Shown here one piece after another: positions 41,030 through 51,945 of a stretch of DNA of 64,000 bases (positions are counted from its first letter, which is position 1; each line of letters starts with the position of its first letter). The stretch is from assembly GCA_963969495.1 (NCBI GenBank), contig OZ018333.1:87760508-87824507 (forward strand). Reading direction: 5' to 3'. The DNA is from Ceratothoa steindachneri (lineage: Eukaryota; Arthropoda; Malacostraca; Isopoda; Cymothoidae). The notes under the pieces are model-generated. The model searched no databases and had not been told where the DNA came from. It saw only the letters and a list, made by a program, of their open reading frames with translations. The position numbers and the translations under genes were made by a program.

Positions 41030-42445
41030 ACTATCACCAGTGGTGGGCAGTCCGTCAGTACCGATGGAAGGTCCATCACTGACAGACTCTCATTTTGCTG
41101 GCGACTGATGGAAGTGATTTTTGGCCATCACTAACCCGAAAAGCAAAGATGACCTTCGGCAAATAATGTTTTGTGGCACACATTGGCGCATTGGCATATT
41201 TTGCTGCATCTAAAGTGGTGTTGAATTTATTCATGTGTGCTGTAAAACTGTTGAATTTTGTTCATATGTAGCTGGTTTGTTTTTGTATACCCTATTTTTA
41301 TCTAATTCTGTTTCCACTGGCTTAAACAATATATTTTGTGCAATAACTTATTGATGGGGGGAGGGGGCGCGCCACGTCATTATAAAAATAAATTGGGCTT
41401 TTTATCAAAATCTGCTACAGTTTTGCAATTTTTCTGCTACTTTTGCTGAAAAAAATCAGGCAACCCTGCTGGCTTTTGTAATGAAAGGTCACCTGTCGTG
41501 AGCTCTCCGCTTCTGTGGTCCAGTTATAACTTGTTTCAAAAGTTTCAACTTGTTACAAAAGAAATTTCTGTTGTGTGGATGGGGCTTTAGCATTCCAACC
41601 CACATTTGATCAAGTGAAGTAACATTGTTTAAATTGTTTTTCACTGCATTTCTTGACTTTTATAGATCATGGATAGATATCTTAGCAGAGACAGGAGCAG
41701 AAGTGTGTCTAATGATAGTATGCTAAGTAGCATGAACTTCAGAGCCAGCACACCTGTGAATGATAGAAACAGTGAAATGGACAAGAGCCAGCACAGTGAT
41801 GCCAGCATGTTGCTTGGTGCCGAGTCTCTGAGTGCACCAGCCCCTGGATGAGCCTGAGGAGGTGGAGGAGACAGGTGATGCTGGGGACCAGGACAATGTC
41901 AAGGCCATGAGGGAACTCAAAGGCTACCTCCAGAACTGCAAAATGTAAGGAAGGAATCCCTCTCCATGGCCCTCTTCCCGAAGGAGCACAGGAAGGCGTG
42001 GGTAGACTTATTCATCGAGTACAACTCCCCCTCCCTAGCTCTGCTGCCATGGAAAGGATGTTCTCCACAGCCAGCGACATTCTCAGGCCGAAGAGGGCCT
42101 CCCTGGCCAGTGCCAACTTCCAGAAGCTGGTATTCCTCAAGGGGAACATGTCCCTGTTGGGACAACCCAGCTACAAAGGGCAGTTTGGGGAGGAGAGGCA
42201 GTAATAGTATAAGAATTTATATTTTTTGTGTGTAAAGTGGTCCAAACTGTTTCTAAATGAATAAAATTGTGTGCTGTTACCCTTTTAAACAGCTTTTTAC
42301 TGATGGTCCTAAAATAGCAGTGATGATCTGTAATTTAGTGATGATGGAAGTGTGGTTAAAATAACGATGAAAAACTGGGCTGGCCTGAAATAATGACGGA
42401 CTGGTGGGCTGGCTGCTAGCGAATGATGGACCGGGGAAATTTATC
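41030..42445 (+). mobile_element. hAT remnant inserted in the Gypsy element
   Basis: At 41669 a frame begins MDRYLSRDRSRS, resembling a hAT inter-domain segment. At 42040-42200 the C-terminal dimerisation motif reads AAMERMFSTASDILRPKRAS, followed by NFQKLVFLKGN. The catalytic core is missing and a frameshift joins the parts. The ends carry GTCCGTCA/GTCCATCA motifs near 41046 and 42400. A TATCAC sequence flanks both sides, possibly a target duplication, but borders are uncertain. Confidence 0.68.
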
Positions 42446-42619
42446 ACACTACATCTCATCATCATGCACCTTATCTCTCTCTCCGCACAGTTCATACACC
42501 AGATGGCTCACCAGGTAGTCAGGAGGTTCTCTCCACCTACTAACTGATTCTGATGAGCCCCCCACACTCTCTCAGTCACACCTTCATTCAAACTCTCCAA
42601 AACATACATGCACACAATT

Positions 42620-43712
42620 CTCCCAGACTCTCACAACTTTATATGGTCCTTCAAACTTTTCACTCATCTTTGACACATTCACCTACCTTTTACTTCTTTA
42701 CCTTTAATACTTTTTCACCTATTTAAAAGAATAAAACCTTTCATGTGCCTCATGAAATACACTCTCCTACCTTTCACTCAAATGAAAGCTATCTTTCACT
42801 CACCTCTTAAAATTCATCACAAACTGACACAGGGACATCCCAGTTGCACTATGCACCATCGAATTATATGCCCATAACACTCTACTCAACCATTCATCCC
42901 AGTCATTCAAAGTCGTACTCATCATTCTCAACATCTCACACAAGGTCCTAATTGTACATTCAGCCAACCCATTTGAAGACAGTACATACAGAGTCGTTCT
43001 TACATGCTCCACACCATTCTCTCTCAACATTCGCTCAAATACTTCACTCACAAACTCAGGCCCATTATCACTCAGACATCTTCTAGGCTTCCATACACAC
43101 ATAGGAAAATACAACTGCTCAACCACACATGCAACAGTCACACTCCTTTTATCTCTCACAGGTGCCGCATACACAAACTTGCTTTTATGATCAACCATAA
43201 TAACATTCCCAGCACTTGTATGTGGTAAAGACACACAAACAATTATTACTAACTCAAACGGTTCTTTTGCATCAACTTTCAACATTGGCGGCTTAACTTG
43301 CACACCTTGCACCTTTCGCTTCTGACACATTTCACACATAGTCACAACATCATTCACAACAGTCCTCAGAAACAGATGGAACACATGCTCCTTCTTACAC
43401 TCCCTCACCCATATGCCAATAATTATCATGCACCACTTTCACAAGACCAATCATACCAACCAAGGACATCACAGGTACAAACATATCATCCCCATCCTTC
43501 ATATGCCTCACAAAATATATAACATCCATACAAACCACAAATTTCTTAGCATACCTTTTAAAATCACTCAAACACTCAGGCCATTCATTCAAATCAACAC
43601 ACATCATCATGCACCTCTTCAACTCACTGACAAAAGGACACATCTCTTGCATCTCCAGAATATCATCATCACTTAAAATCTCATTCTCATTATCCATGAC
43701 CAATTCAATCAT
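42620..43712 (-). pseudogene. Gypsy integrase (zinc domain and DDE core)
   Basis: 43712-43395 ends in VHDNYWHMGEGV, the His pair of the zinc domain; after a shift, VVNDVVTMCEMCQKRK holds the Cys pair. The core in the 43429-42800 frame shows VIMVDHKSKFVYAAP (first Asp), CLSDNGPEFVSEVF (second Asp) and SSNGLAECTIRTLCEML (Glu), so all three catalytic residues are present. Downstream, WLSRVLWAYNSMVHSATGMS is the usual core end, and KFEGPYKVVRV is the C-terminal module. The plus strand is strikingly poor in G throughout. Confidence 0.87.
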
Positions 43713-44632
43713 ATTGCAGAATTGGACAAATCATTCAATCTCATAAAATCCATACCAAGCAAGAAACAAAATGGCATTTGCTCATCTTTCAGAATCACAA
43801 AGTCATGCTTCCCATTCATACCACTGCCCAAACTTACTCTCAGACTAACCTGTTCCCATGCCACTATCATTCCATTCCCCAATCCACTTATCCGTAATTT
43901 GACAGGCTTCTGTTCACAACATCTAAACTCATTGTACTTAGTCAGAATCCTCTTGTTCACTAATAACACTTGCACTCCAGTATCAATCAAACCACAGAAG
44001 AATCTTTCACCAACTTTCACTCTCGCTTCCATTATATCAGGCCCTCCATGCCTGCAATACACCAAAGGAACAACCACACCAACATCAGCACTGACATCCA
44101 CACTGTCATCATTCTTCTCCCTCATATACGAACACTTTTCAATCACCCAAGTGTAATGCACACTGCTCAAACACTTAACTTTCTCAATCAGCCTCTCACC
44201 ACCAAAGTGCACATATATAATCACTCCATACAAATGACTCACTACAATCAACACTTCCTGAAATGGCGAGACCCTTGGCATACAAATGGCTCTCATTTCT
44301 GTCATAAAGTTCTGCACCCTCACCATGCCAATACTTTCAGGCTTCCTACATACTTCACTCATTACCTCCTTCCTTAAGTCATCCACACTATCAGGCAGTC
44401 TCACATCTACTCCATCACTTTTCAAATCTTCTAAACCATTCCATATACTCTCAAACATGGAATCACCACCACCCTTACTCTCCTTTGCCTTCATAATCCC
44501 TTTTGGCAAATACTCAGGATCACTCACTCCATACACATTTTCATCATTCGCACCAGTATACCTTGACATCAAATCAGCCACTTCATTCCGTTCACCAGGC
44601 ACATATTCAATCACATAGTCAAAATCACTCAA
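43709..44632 (-). CDS. Gypsy pol segment: end of RNase H fused to a retropepsin-like protease
   Basis: A single 307-codon open frame. Residues 1-25 (FDYVIEYVPGERNEVADLMS) are the last helix of Ty3/Gypsy RNase H. A spacer of about 170 residues follows. A protease fold comes next: ARVKVGERFFCGLIDTGVQV with Asp217 in the DTG active site, a flap-like LRISGLGNG, and FCFLLGMDFMRLNDL, the closing Leu-Gly-x-Asp motif. Its stop overlaps the start of the integrase zinc-domain frame by four bases. So the protease lies between RNase H and integrase in continuous reading frame, not at a junction of fragments. The ATG is merely the first Met, since coding continues upstream. Confidence 0.75.
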   Translation of the reverse strand: MSDFDYVIEYVPGERNEVADLMSRYTGANDENVYGVSDPEYLPKGIMKAKESKGGGDSMFESIWNGLEDLKSDGVDVRLPDSVDDLRKEVMSEVCRKPESIGMVRVQNFMTEMRAICMPRVSPFQEVLIVVSHLYGVIIYVHFGGERLIEKVKCLSSVHYTWVIEKCSYMREKNDDSVDVSADVGVVVPLVYCRHGGPDIMEARVKVGERFFCGLIDTGVQVLLVNKRILTKYNEFRCCEQKPVKLRISGLGNGMIVAWEQVSLRVSLGSGMNGKHDFVILKDEQMPFCFLLGMDFMRLNDLSNSAI

Positions 44633-44699
44633 TCTTCCAAAGTCCTTGCAATCCTACTCTCAACCTATGTCATATGTTGCAAATACACAAGAGGTTGGT

Positions 44700-45110
44700 G
44701 ATCTGTTTTAATTACGAACCTCACACCATACAAAAACAGATGTAACACTTTCAAACAATACCTTATTGCAGCTAACACTCACTCCACTGTCGAATACTTT
44801 CGCTCTGCCACATTCATAGCCTTGGATACATGCCCAATTATTTGCCTGACATTCTCTCCATTCAAATGCTGCTGTTGCATCAGAAAACTTCTCATACAAT
44901 ACCCACTCGCATCCGTATACAATTCAAGCATCTTAGCATTCATACTATAGTCCGGGTATGCCAATTCAACATCTTCAGCCGCTGCCTCTTTCAGTCTCTC
45001 ATATGCTTCATTCATCTTATAATTCCACCTGATAATCGTACTACCTTTCTTGCCCATCCACGTAGTCAGATGATTATTCACACCCGAACAATCACATATA
45101 AACTTTTGTT
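44700..45110 (-). pseudogene. Gypsy RNase H
   Basis: Minus-strand translation: WNYKMNEAYERLKEAAAEDV, LELYTDASGYCMRSFLMQQ, AMNVAERKYSTVE, then after a frameshift a block corresponding to the TDHQPL segment. The first catalytic Asp is in YTDASG and the Glu in RKYSTVE. A connection region (LTTWMGKKGS) lies at the RT side. It is the N-terminal continuation of the domain whose tail opens the following frame. Confidence 0.82.
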
Positions 45111-45179
45111 GAAACTATATCAAACCCAGAAACAACTTCAGCTGTCTCACAGTCACTGTTCTTGGAAATATTTGCACCT

Positions 45180-45905
45180 TCTCAACATACTTCGGTGACT
45201 TTCACAACCCATTCTCACACACCATATGCCCAAAGAACTCCACTTCTTTCACAAACCATTCACACTTCGCTACTTTCACCTTCACACCAACACTATCCAA
45301 TGTTCTCAACACATCATTCACCAATCTCATTTGCTCCTCAAAACTCTCAGTCATAATCAAAATATCATCTATAAACACAATCACATTCTTACTCAACACA
45401 ACATTCATTGCCCACTGGAAGGCACTGGGAGCATTAGCCAACCCAAAGCTGAGGTTCCGAAACTGATAATGCCTTTTTGTAGAGGAAAAGGCAGTCACTG
45501 GCTGGCTCTCCTCAGCAATGGGCATCTGGTAATACCCCTGTACCAGATCCAGCTTTGTAAACCACTTCATCCCATGCATACTATACACACACTCAGATAC
45601 CACACACATTGGAAACCTCTCTTTCACAATCTTTTCATTCACCTTTCGATAATCCACACACAGACACAATCTTCTATCTGGCTTATGTACAGGCACAATT
45701 GGACTATTCCATGCACTCTCACTTTCTTCAATCACCCCCAATCATTCTAATTCCACACACTGCTCCTCAATCTCATCAGCAACCGGATGCGGGAAATGTC
45801 TCAGCCGCTGATAGATTGGGGTGTCCTCCTTCAGGATAATCTTGAATTCTGGAAGCTTTGCAACCCCGAAATCCAGATCGCCTTTACAGCATTCGATACA
45901 CATCC
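45180..45905 (-). pseudogene. Gypsy reverse transcriptase
   Basis: Starting near 45905: FKIILKEDTPIYQRLRHFPH and ADEIEEQCVELE with a stop at 45743, then the 45741-45202 frame: GVIEESESAWNSPIVPVHKP, LCVDYRKVNEKIV, WFTKLDLVQGYYQMPI (motif A Asp), LSFGLANAPSAFQWAMN, VIVFIDDILIMT with the catalytic FIDD, and VEFFGHMVCENG. Palm residues are complete. One stop breaks the frame upstream of the palm and a shift follows at about 45200. Confidence 0.88.
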
Positions 45906-45964
45906 TCCCTTTCATACTCAGTCAAACATTCATCCAATTCTACCATCCTTTCCACTTCATTATA

Positions 45965-47698
45965 CAGCAATCCCCCAATTAGCGCGTTGGTTTGGTCCAT
46001 GAAACTGCCGTGTTAATTAAAATCGCGCTAATCGGAAATAGCAATTCATGTAAAATTGGAGAATCGGTTCGAGAGTCTTCAAAATATTTGCTAAATTTTT
46101 AAAAATGAGCTTCATTCAATTGTAGACTGCACTACATGGTACAACACACCATAGCATGAAGAATAATGAATGTTTTTATTAATCAAAAGTTTATTAGAAA
46201 CATTGAATTTCATATTTATTTTTTAGAAAAATATTTCAATAGGGAAGTTTGAACAGCATTTTCATTCTTTCTTTTTTTTTTCTCCTCATACAATTGCTGA
46301 TAGCACATAATGTCATTCTCCAAATTTTGGCGAACTTGCATGCTTTGTTCAATATCAGGGTCAGCATCCATCATCTGTTGTTTTAATGTTTCCATTGTGC
46401 GAAACATTGCATCTAACTCTTTCAAAGTCAGCTCCTTTGCCACTGGTGTTGAAATGTAGTCTTCTTCTTCCGGATCGTTATATGCATGTTGTTGCTCCAT
46501 ATTGAGAAGATCATTGTCAGTGAGGTCTTCTGCATGCGATTTGAGCAATTCACGTGCTATTTTATTTGCTCGCCAGACAACTGGTAGAGAGTGTTGATTG
46601 TAACCTTTAAGAGCCCTTGGATTCTGTGCCCTATAAACAAGCATAGGTTTCATTTTAAAATCCCCTTCAGCATTCCCTCCCAATAAATGTGTCAAGCGAT
46701 CTTTAGCAACTTTAAAGCCTGCCATTGACTTTTCATTCTTTGCAAGAAATGTTTTTGAAGGCATGCGTTGCCAGAATAATCCTGTTTCATCAACATAAAA
46801 TATTTGTTGATCACAATAACCCCCTTCTTCCACTATTTCCTTTAAAATATCTGGATACTTTAATGCTGCTTCCTTATCTGCACTCGCAGCTTCACCCGTA
46901 ATGCGAACATTATGAATTTTAGAACGCATTTTATATCGCTCAAACCAGCCAGTACTAGTAAAAGTTTCATTAGTTACTGCTTGAATACTACCATTTTCTG
47001 TTGCGTTTTCTTTCACAGCAGAGAACAGCGATAATGCTTTCATTTTAATTTTCATTGTACTTAGTGGAATTCGATTTTGATTGCAATCTTCGATCCACAG
47101 AGACAACAGACGTTCCATCTCAATCATTGCAACACTTCTATTTCTAGGGGTCTGCTTACTACCAAATGAAGTTGATGCAACTTTACCTTTTTCTTTATAA
47201 CTGTCCGCATTCTTCAAAATAGTTTGTACTGTCGATTCACTCATTCCAAACTTGCAGCCTATTGCTGTTTTGGCCATGCCACGCTCATGTTGTTTTATCA
47301 TCTCAAACTTTTGTTCTAAACTAATTGCATTTCGCTTCTTCTTAGCACAGACATCTTCCGTTTGATTCTTTCTTTTATACATTGTAATGAGGGTTAGGCC
47401 TACCAAAATATTAAAATTTAAATAGTAATGGATAGCAGGACAATGCATGTATGAGGTAACATGACTTCACACCATCGCTTGTGAAGCACAACTGCTTGTC
47501 AGAATTGAGACTCGTGACTCCTGACTGACTTAGGTTGATTTTGTGAAATTTTCATATGTGAATTTCTCTGAGCTGTTCTCTGGAAGATCGCGGTAAATCG
47601 AATATTAGTTCGCGCTAATCAAGGGCAAGTCACATAGCATTACCCACGTTAATTTGAGAATCGTATTATTCGAAGTTGCGCTAATCGGGTGATTACTG
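45965..47698 (-). mobile_element. pogo/Tigger element with complete ends
   Basis: The 1734-bp element is flanked by TA (45963-45964 and 47699-47700). Ends read CAGCAATCCCCCAATTAGCG on the left and CAGTAATCACCCGATTAGCG on the complement of the right. Sub-terminal CGCGCTAATC motifs recur inside both ends (near 46022 and 47610), probably transposase binding sites. It sits between the protease and RT parts of the minus-strand Gypsy. A single large frame occupies most of it. Confidence 0.93.
46216..47382 (-). CDS. Tigger-type transposase with in-frame deletion of the catalytic core
   Basis: The 388-residue frame starts at the ATG of MYKRKNQTED; an upstream in-frame ATG at 47448 gives 22 extra unlikely residues. 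The N-terminus is a psq/CENP-B-type helix-turn-helix (SLEQKFEMIKQHERGMAKTA, MSESTVQTIL), then the second DNA-binding domain with TGWFERYKMR. The DDE domain begins normally (IFYVDETGLFWQRMPSKTF, DRLTHLLGGNAEGDFKMKP, NPRALKGYNQHSLPVVWR). It then jumps from RANK to ARELLKSHAEDLTDNDLLNM, which is C-terminal tail. The segment expected to carry the other two catalytic Asps is missing, with the frame preserved. It should bind DNA but not cut it. Confidence 0.85.
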   Translation of the reverse strand: MYKRKNQTEDVCAKKKRNAISLEQKFEMIKQHERGMAKTAIGCKFGMSESTVQTILKNADSYKEKGKVASTSFGSKQTPRNRSVAMIEMERLLSLWIEDCNQNRIPLSTMKIKMKALSLFSAVKENATENGSIQAVTNETFTSTGWFERYKMRSKIHNVRITGEAASADKEAALKYPDILKEIVEEGGYCDQQIFYVDETGLFWQRMPSKTFLAKNEKSMAGFKVAKDRLTHLLGGNAEGDFKMKPMLVYRAQNPRALKGYNQHSLPVVWRANKIARELLKSHAEDLTDNDLLNMEQQHAYNDPEEEDYISTPVAKELTLKELDAMFRTMETLKQQMMDADPDIEQSMQVRQNLENDIMCYQQLYEEKKKRKNENAVQTSLLKYFSKK

Positions 47699-47704
47699 TA
47701 CGTC

Positions 47705-48290
47705 CATTCGCAGCATTTACCCTGACATCCGTGCTATCATCCATACCTACCTCACTGACAGTGGAGAGGTGACCTAGTACATTGCCAACTTAGATCCCTC
47801 TCACCTGCCCTTTCACTCTGGGGTCAGCCTGCACACAAAAGGGTCATGCATTCTCATCAAACCATTACAGTGTTCTCACCCACATTCAAACTCACATCCT
47901 TACTCCAATTCACCCTTCACAAGCCTATCACTCCATAGCAGTCACCTCAATACCACAAATGCACTCCTCAAAACATTATCATCTTTCCCTACATACAACT
48001 TATATACCCCATGTTTACTAATCTTTTTCTCAATCTGATCACTCACAGGATGCACCACCACACAGTTCACTTTCATAAAATCATAGCCCAAAATCACACC
48101 ATACTCACTACTCACCTTATCAATCACAGATAATTCACACTCATTCATAAACATACTATGCATTTGGACAGCTGACCCTATCATTCCAATCACAGGTACT
48201 TTCATACCACCAATTCCTGCCAAACTACCTTTACACTTAGACAGGAGGCCCTTCACACACACTCACATTTTCTTCACCACAGCTCCTGTC
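47705..48290 (-). pseudogene. Gypsy protease, C-terminal part (canonical position)
   Basis: The 106-codon frame 48262-47942 has GGMKVPVIGMIGSAVQM and GVILGYDFMKVNCVVVH, the flap region and closing Ile-Leu-Gly-x-Asp motif of a retropepsin, followed by KHGVYKLYVG. The active-site DTG should lie upstream, where the sequence changes abruptly into a LINE fragment at about 48295; it is lost. This protease is separate from the one between RNase H and integrase. Confidence 0.65.
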
Positions 48291-48294
48291 AGGG

Positions 48295-49780
48295 ATACCC
48301 AAAATTTGTGTAAGATGCTCCAAGGTGCACACAATAAGTCCAAATTGTATGTGTCCAAGTGTGGCAATTGCGGAGAGCCGCACCGGACTTTGAATCAATA
48401 TAGTACCTATCTCCTTGAGAGGGAATTACTGGCTATTCAGCATCAGGATCATCTCTTATTTTGCAAGGCTAAAGACTTGGTCCTGGTGCGCCTGGTGTTG
48501 CCTGGGGGACATCCTATGCCTCAATGTTAAGAAAGACACCTTCTGCTCCTGGCTCCTCCAGGCCTACGAGTATGGTTGTTTCTGCTTTATGTGGATAAAC
48601 TTTTGATCTCTTTTGGTGCGGCCCGGATACCAACTCTTGAGCATTGACTCAAACTGCATTGAACCGTGCCTCTCTCTAACCCCAAGTGCACAGGCTTTGC
48701 TTTTCCATGGCCAAGACAATGGTGGTGCACTTATGCCGCTATCCACAGCAACACCCTGACCCCTACTTTTTTCTCAATGGGGTGCCCCTGGAAGTGGTGG
48801 ACTTGCACCTTTTCCTTAGTTTATATTTTACTGATGCTTCACCTAGGGTGTTCATATGTGCAGCCTTAGGGTCTCTTGTACCCATACCATGGATATTCTT
48901 TGTTCCATGATGTTCATTGCCTGGGGCGCTGATAGGGCTACTACCTTACTTTTTTATTGATCCCTTGTTCATTTGAAGCTCGACTATGGATGTGAGTTTT
49001 ATGCATCTGCTGCTGAGTGTATATTGCGGAAGGTGGACTCTACCCACCACACCAACCTTCGCCTGGTGGCCGGTGCCTTCCACACATCCCCCATTGAGAG
49101 CCTACTTGTTGATGCTGGGTAGATGCCACTCACTCAATGTATCCGTAGCTGATCTCAATGGTGCCTATGCCACTGAGAGACCCATCATACCCTAAGCCCT
49201 TTAGGTTTTGGGCTAGGAAATTCCTTTGAGAGTTCAGTATAATTCTCGGGCCAGTGGCACCCCTGGTTCTGTTGAAGATGCCACCCTGGAGGGTACCACG
49301 ATTGACTATTTGTCACCATGCCTCTGCTCCCAAAGCTTCTACAGCACTGGGAGTATTGCGTTTGGCCTTTTTAGAGCATACTTTGTGTCATGCTGGAACT
49401 GTTTCAGTGTATATGGATGGCTCCAAGTACCAAGATAGGGTCCATTTCCATGACATATCCCCTCTTTAAAGTCAGCAGGGCCTGCATCTGTCTTCATGGC
49501 TGAGTTGGTTGCAATGCATCTCTTGTTACAGGAGATAACGAGATGTGCCTGATTCTGAGTCTGGATTGTGATTTATAGTGGCTGACAAAGTGCCTCAAAT
49601 GCTCTCAGGGCATTGTAATCTCTGCATCCCTTGGTTTGCGATATCTGTGATGCCACGGTTTTGGCAAGCCGGGTGGATAGCAAGATTTTCTTTTGTGTTC
49701 CTAGACATGTAGGAATTACAGGGAATGAGCGCACCGATGAGGGTGCCAAAGAATCCATGAGGACTGGGTGACCAGATCAG
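48295..49780 (+). pseudogene. Deleted copy of the right-hand I-group LINE
   Basis: Starts with the ORF1 zinc-knuckle tail (VSKCGNCGEPHRTLNQY, matching about 60770-61040). At about 48585 it jumps to the RT catalytic region (matching from about 63590, CTTTTGATCTCTTTTGG). The deletion removes some 2.5 kb, including the endonuclease and most of the RT. It then continues past the part visible in the 64-kb copy: LDYGCEF, an RNase H start (VYMDGSKYQ), and CVPRHVGITGNERTDEGAKE at about 49700. So it shows what lies beyond the window edge for this family. Many frameshifts. Confidence 0.85.
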
Positions 49781-51802
49781 CGTTTCATTCTTCCTCACAC
49801 CCATTACATGGCAGGGATAAAAATAATTTATGTTTATCATTACATAAACTTAACTATTGGCAGAATACATAATGAAGCAAGATTATATAGATATATTAAT
49901 CAGTTTCATGAAAGACAAAGAAAAAAAAAAGCCCTGCAAAGCATAATATATTTCCTGAGAGGGTCTAGTTGGAAATATGTCCAGCCAAAAAATGCAAGCA
50001 GACTAAGAAATGCAAGTTAATGCTACACATTAAAGTGTATCCTGAAACAAAAGGTTGAAATTAATTTCATGAAAAATTGAAGGAGAGAGGTAGAAATTTT
50101 TTACAATTTATATTTGCTCATTTCAATGTGGATGACCTTTGATAGGCCATTGTGATTTTTATCATCTGTGAAATCATGTTATGTTAATTGGAAAAGCATG
50201 TATATTCAGCGAAAAGGAGTTTCAGATCTAAAAACTACACATGCAACTGCATAAGAAAAACATATCAAGATCATTTAAAAGATTCAGAATAAGACCTAAC
50301 CTGGTAATTTAAGACTAAGATAGCGCAGCCTACTCTAGTCCATTTCCACCAGAAATTATTTGGGGGGGGGGCTTCACCCTCATATCCCCCACTTAATTGT
50401 GGAGGTTGCACCCTCCCCTTAACCTTAAAAAACTTGTAATATTCCTAATTCAAATACCTACCATCAGATTTGAATACAAAAGTTGATTGCTAAATGTTGT
50501 TAGGCCTCTAGATGAATCCAAGCTTTGCGCAGAAAACAGTTTCTAAATAAGAGGCTAGCACTTGTTCGAATGTGATTATTAGAAAGCCACATACCCTTAA
50601 ACACACTAACGGAAAATTTGCTAGATTTTTCGCGCTTTCAAATCCTTTAATCCTGATAATCTAGCAGAGCCACAGCATGCCATTATACCATATAAACTAA
50701 AAAAAATAAAGCTGTAAATCGTCTAAAATATACATCAATCTAAAAAAAAATGCCATTGGATAATCGGCAAAAGATGCATGTGCTGATCGACTGAAGATCT
50801 TAAAAATCATTCTAATGCAAAATAATATTGGATAATTGGTAAAAGATGCATGCGTAGATTGCCTCCTGATCTAAAAAAGACACTTCTGGGTGAACTAGTC
50901 AGGCCAAGAGTTGAAAGATTGAGGGCAAAAATAATGCAAAAAGATTCAAATTTTGCAAAGTAAAATTATACTTTTGAAAGTTGAATCACTACGTTAATAT
51001 TAAATTGAAAACATTTATGTCTTAAAATTACAAAATAGTATTTATATAAAAATGATTCTTTACTCAAATTACACTTTAGGCACTTGCTTTTAGTATTTAT
51101 TAATTGATGTTTAATAAAGAAAATTGAAGAGGTTGAGTATTGTTGGTTAAAAAAAAGATGTTGGCGCACGCACTTACCATTTTGAAAATCTAGCAAATCA
51201 ACCTGTGCTTGATTATATCTATGAACCACACAGCTGGATACGTAGCATCACTTTTGGAACCTCAAGAAAGTGTGCTTGTTGTATGTCAAACTTTTTGTAA
51301 TAAGTGAGTCTAGGTAATTTGTTACATTAGCGACTCGTGCTTTTATTTTCATTTTATCCCATTTGTCTTTTGTTCCCAAATCTTCCGGTGTAATAATTGT
51401 TCCTGAGGGCGAGTCTTCATGCCCAAATAAATGAAAGATGAAACACAATATCGTTCAATTTTGAATGAAACACACCAACAACAACACCTGAGTTGTTAAA
51501 TGTGAAAAATGATCCCAGCCTAAACAGGATGGATTGTTTTGCAACGATAATAAGAAATAGTATCCTAAAGATAGTCTAGAATAGAAAAAAAAGTAATTGT
51601 TAAGATTAACGGCGGATGATTTTGCTATTTTTTTACTGTCTTTTAGCTATCCCACTGGCCAATTAGCAAGCTATATTAAACACTGTAATTGACCAATCAA
51701 AAGGCATTTATGGCGATTATTAAGATTGCAGCAAAGGATTTTGCATGCGATTTTGAGGGGGCTATTTTTCTAGCTACTATTGTGCCTCATTTGATTGTTT
51801 TG
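49781..51802. other. AT-rich DNA, two small repeat hits, no gene
   Basis: About 50131-50185 matches the CR1 3' tail (GATGACCTTTGATAGG and CATCTGTGAAATCATG). About 50300-50425 shares GGTAATTTAAGAC..GATAGCGC and a G-run/CTTCACCC block with 51803-51945. Small minus-strand frames at 50966-51229 and 51248-51448 have no motif I recognise. Confidence 0.5.
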
Positions 51803-51945
51803 AGTTGGTAATTTAAGACGATGATAGCGCCTACTACTTTATGCTATTTTTGGCAAAAATTAGCTTTTTTTAGGTACTTTTGCAATGAAGGGCTTTCCCC
51901 CATGCTCCCACCTCACTTTGGGGGATTTCACCCATATCCCATAAA
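51803..51945 (+). repeat. Dispersed repeat B (partner at 50300-50425)
   Basis: TTGGTAATTTAAGACGATGA and GGGGGATTTCACCCATATCC echo the earlier copy. Unclassified and non-coding. Confidence 0.55.

Larger units (their letters stand above)
42470..48290 (-). mobile_element. Ty3/Gypsy retrotransposon, minus strand, with an extra retropepsin
   Basis: From high to low coordinates: a protease tail (48262-47942), an inserted pogo/Tigger (45965-47698), RT (about 45900-45180), RNase H (about 45110-44560), a retropepsin-like domain (about 44100-43720), an integrase zinc domain and core (43712-42800), and a GPF/Y-type module near 42650 (KFEGPYKVVRV). The normal protease position is before RT; the second one lies between RNase H and integrase. 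No LTR pair was found. Frameshifts show that it is decayed. Confidence 0.78.

Noticed and set aside
40186..41082. Plus-strand Ser/His/Thr-rich ORFs
   Set aside because: They are antisense shadows of the G-poor Gypsy strand, which lacks stop codons by composition.
41440..41480. AGGCAACCCTGCTGG as a second hAT end like that at 4643
   Set aside because: It lies inside another hAT remnant, with no matching partner end or duplication found.
43004..45750. Many His/Thr/Ser-rich plus-strand ORFs
   Set aside because: Antisense to clear RT, RNase H, protease and integrase motifs on the minus strand.
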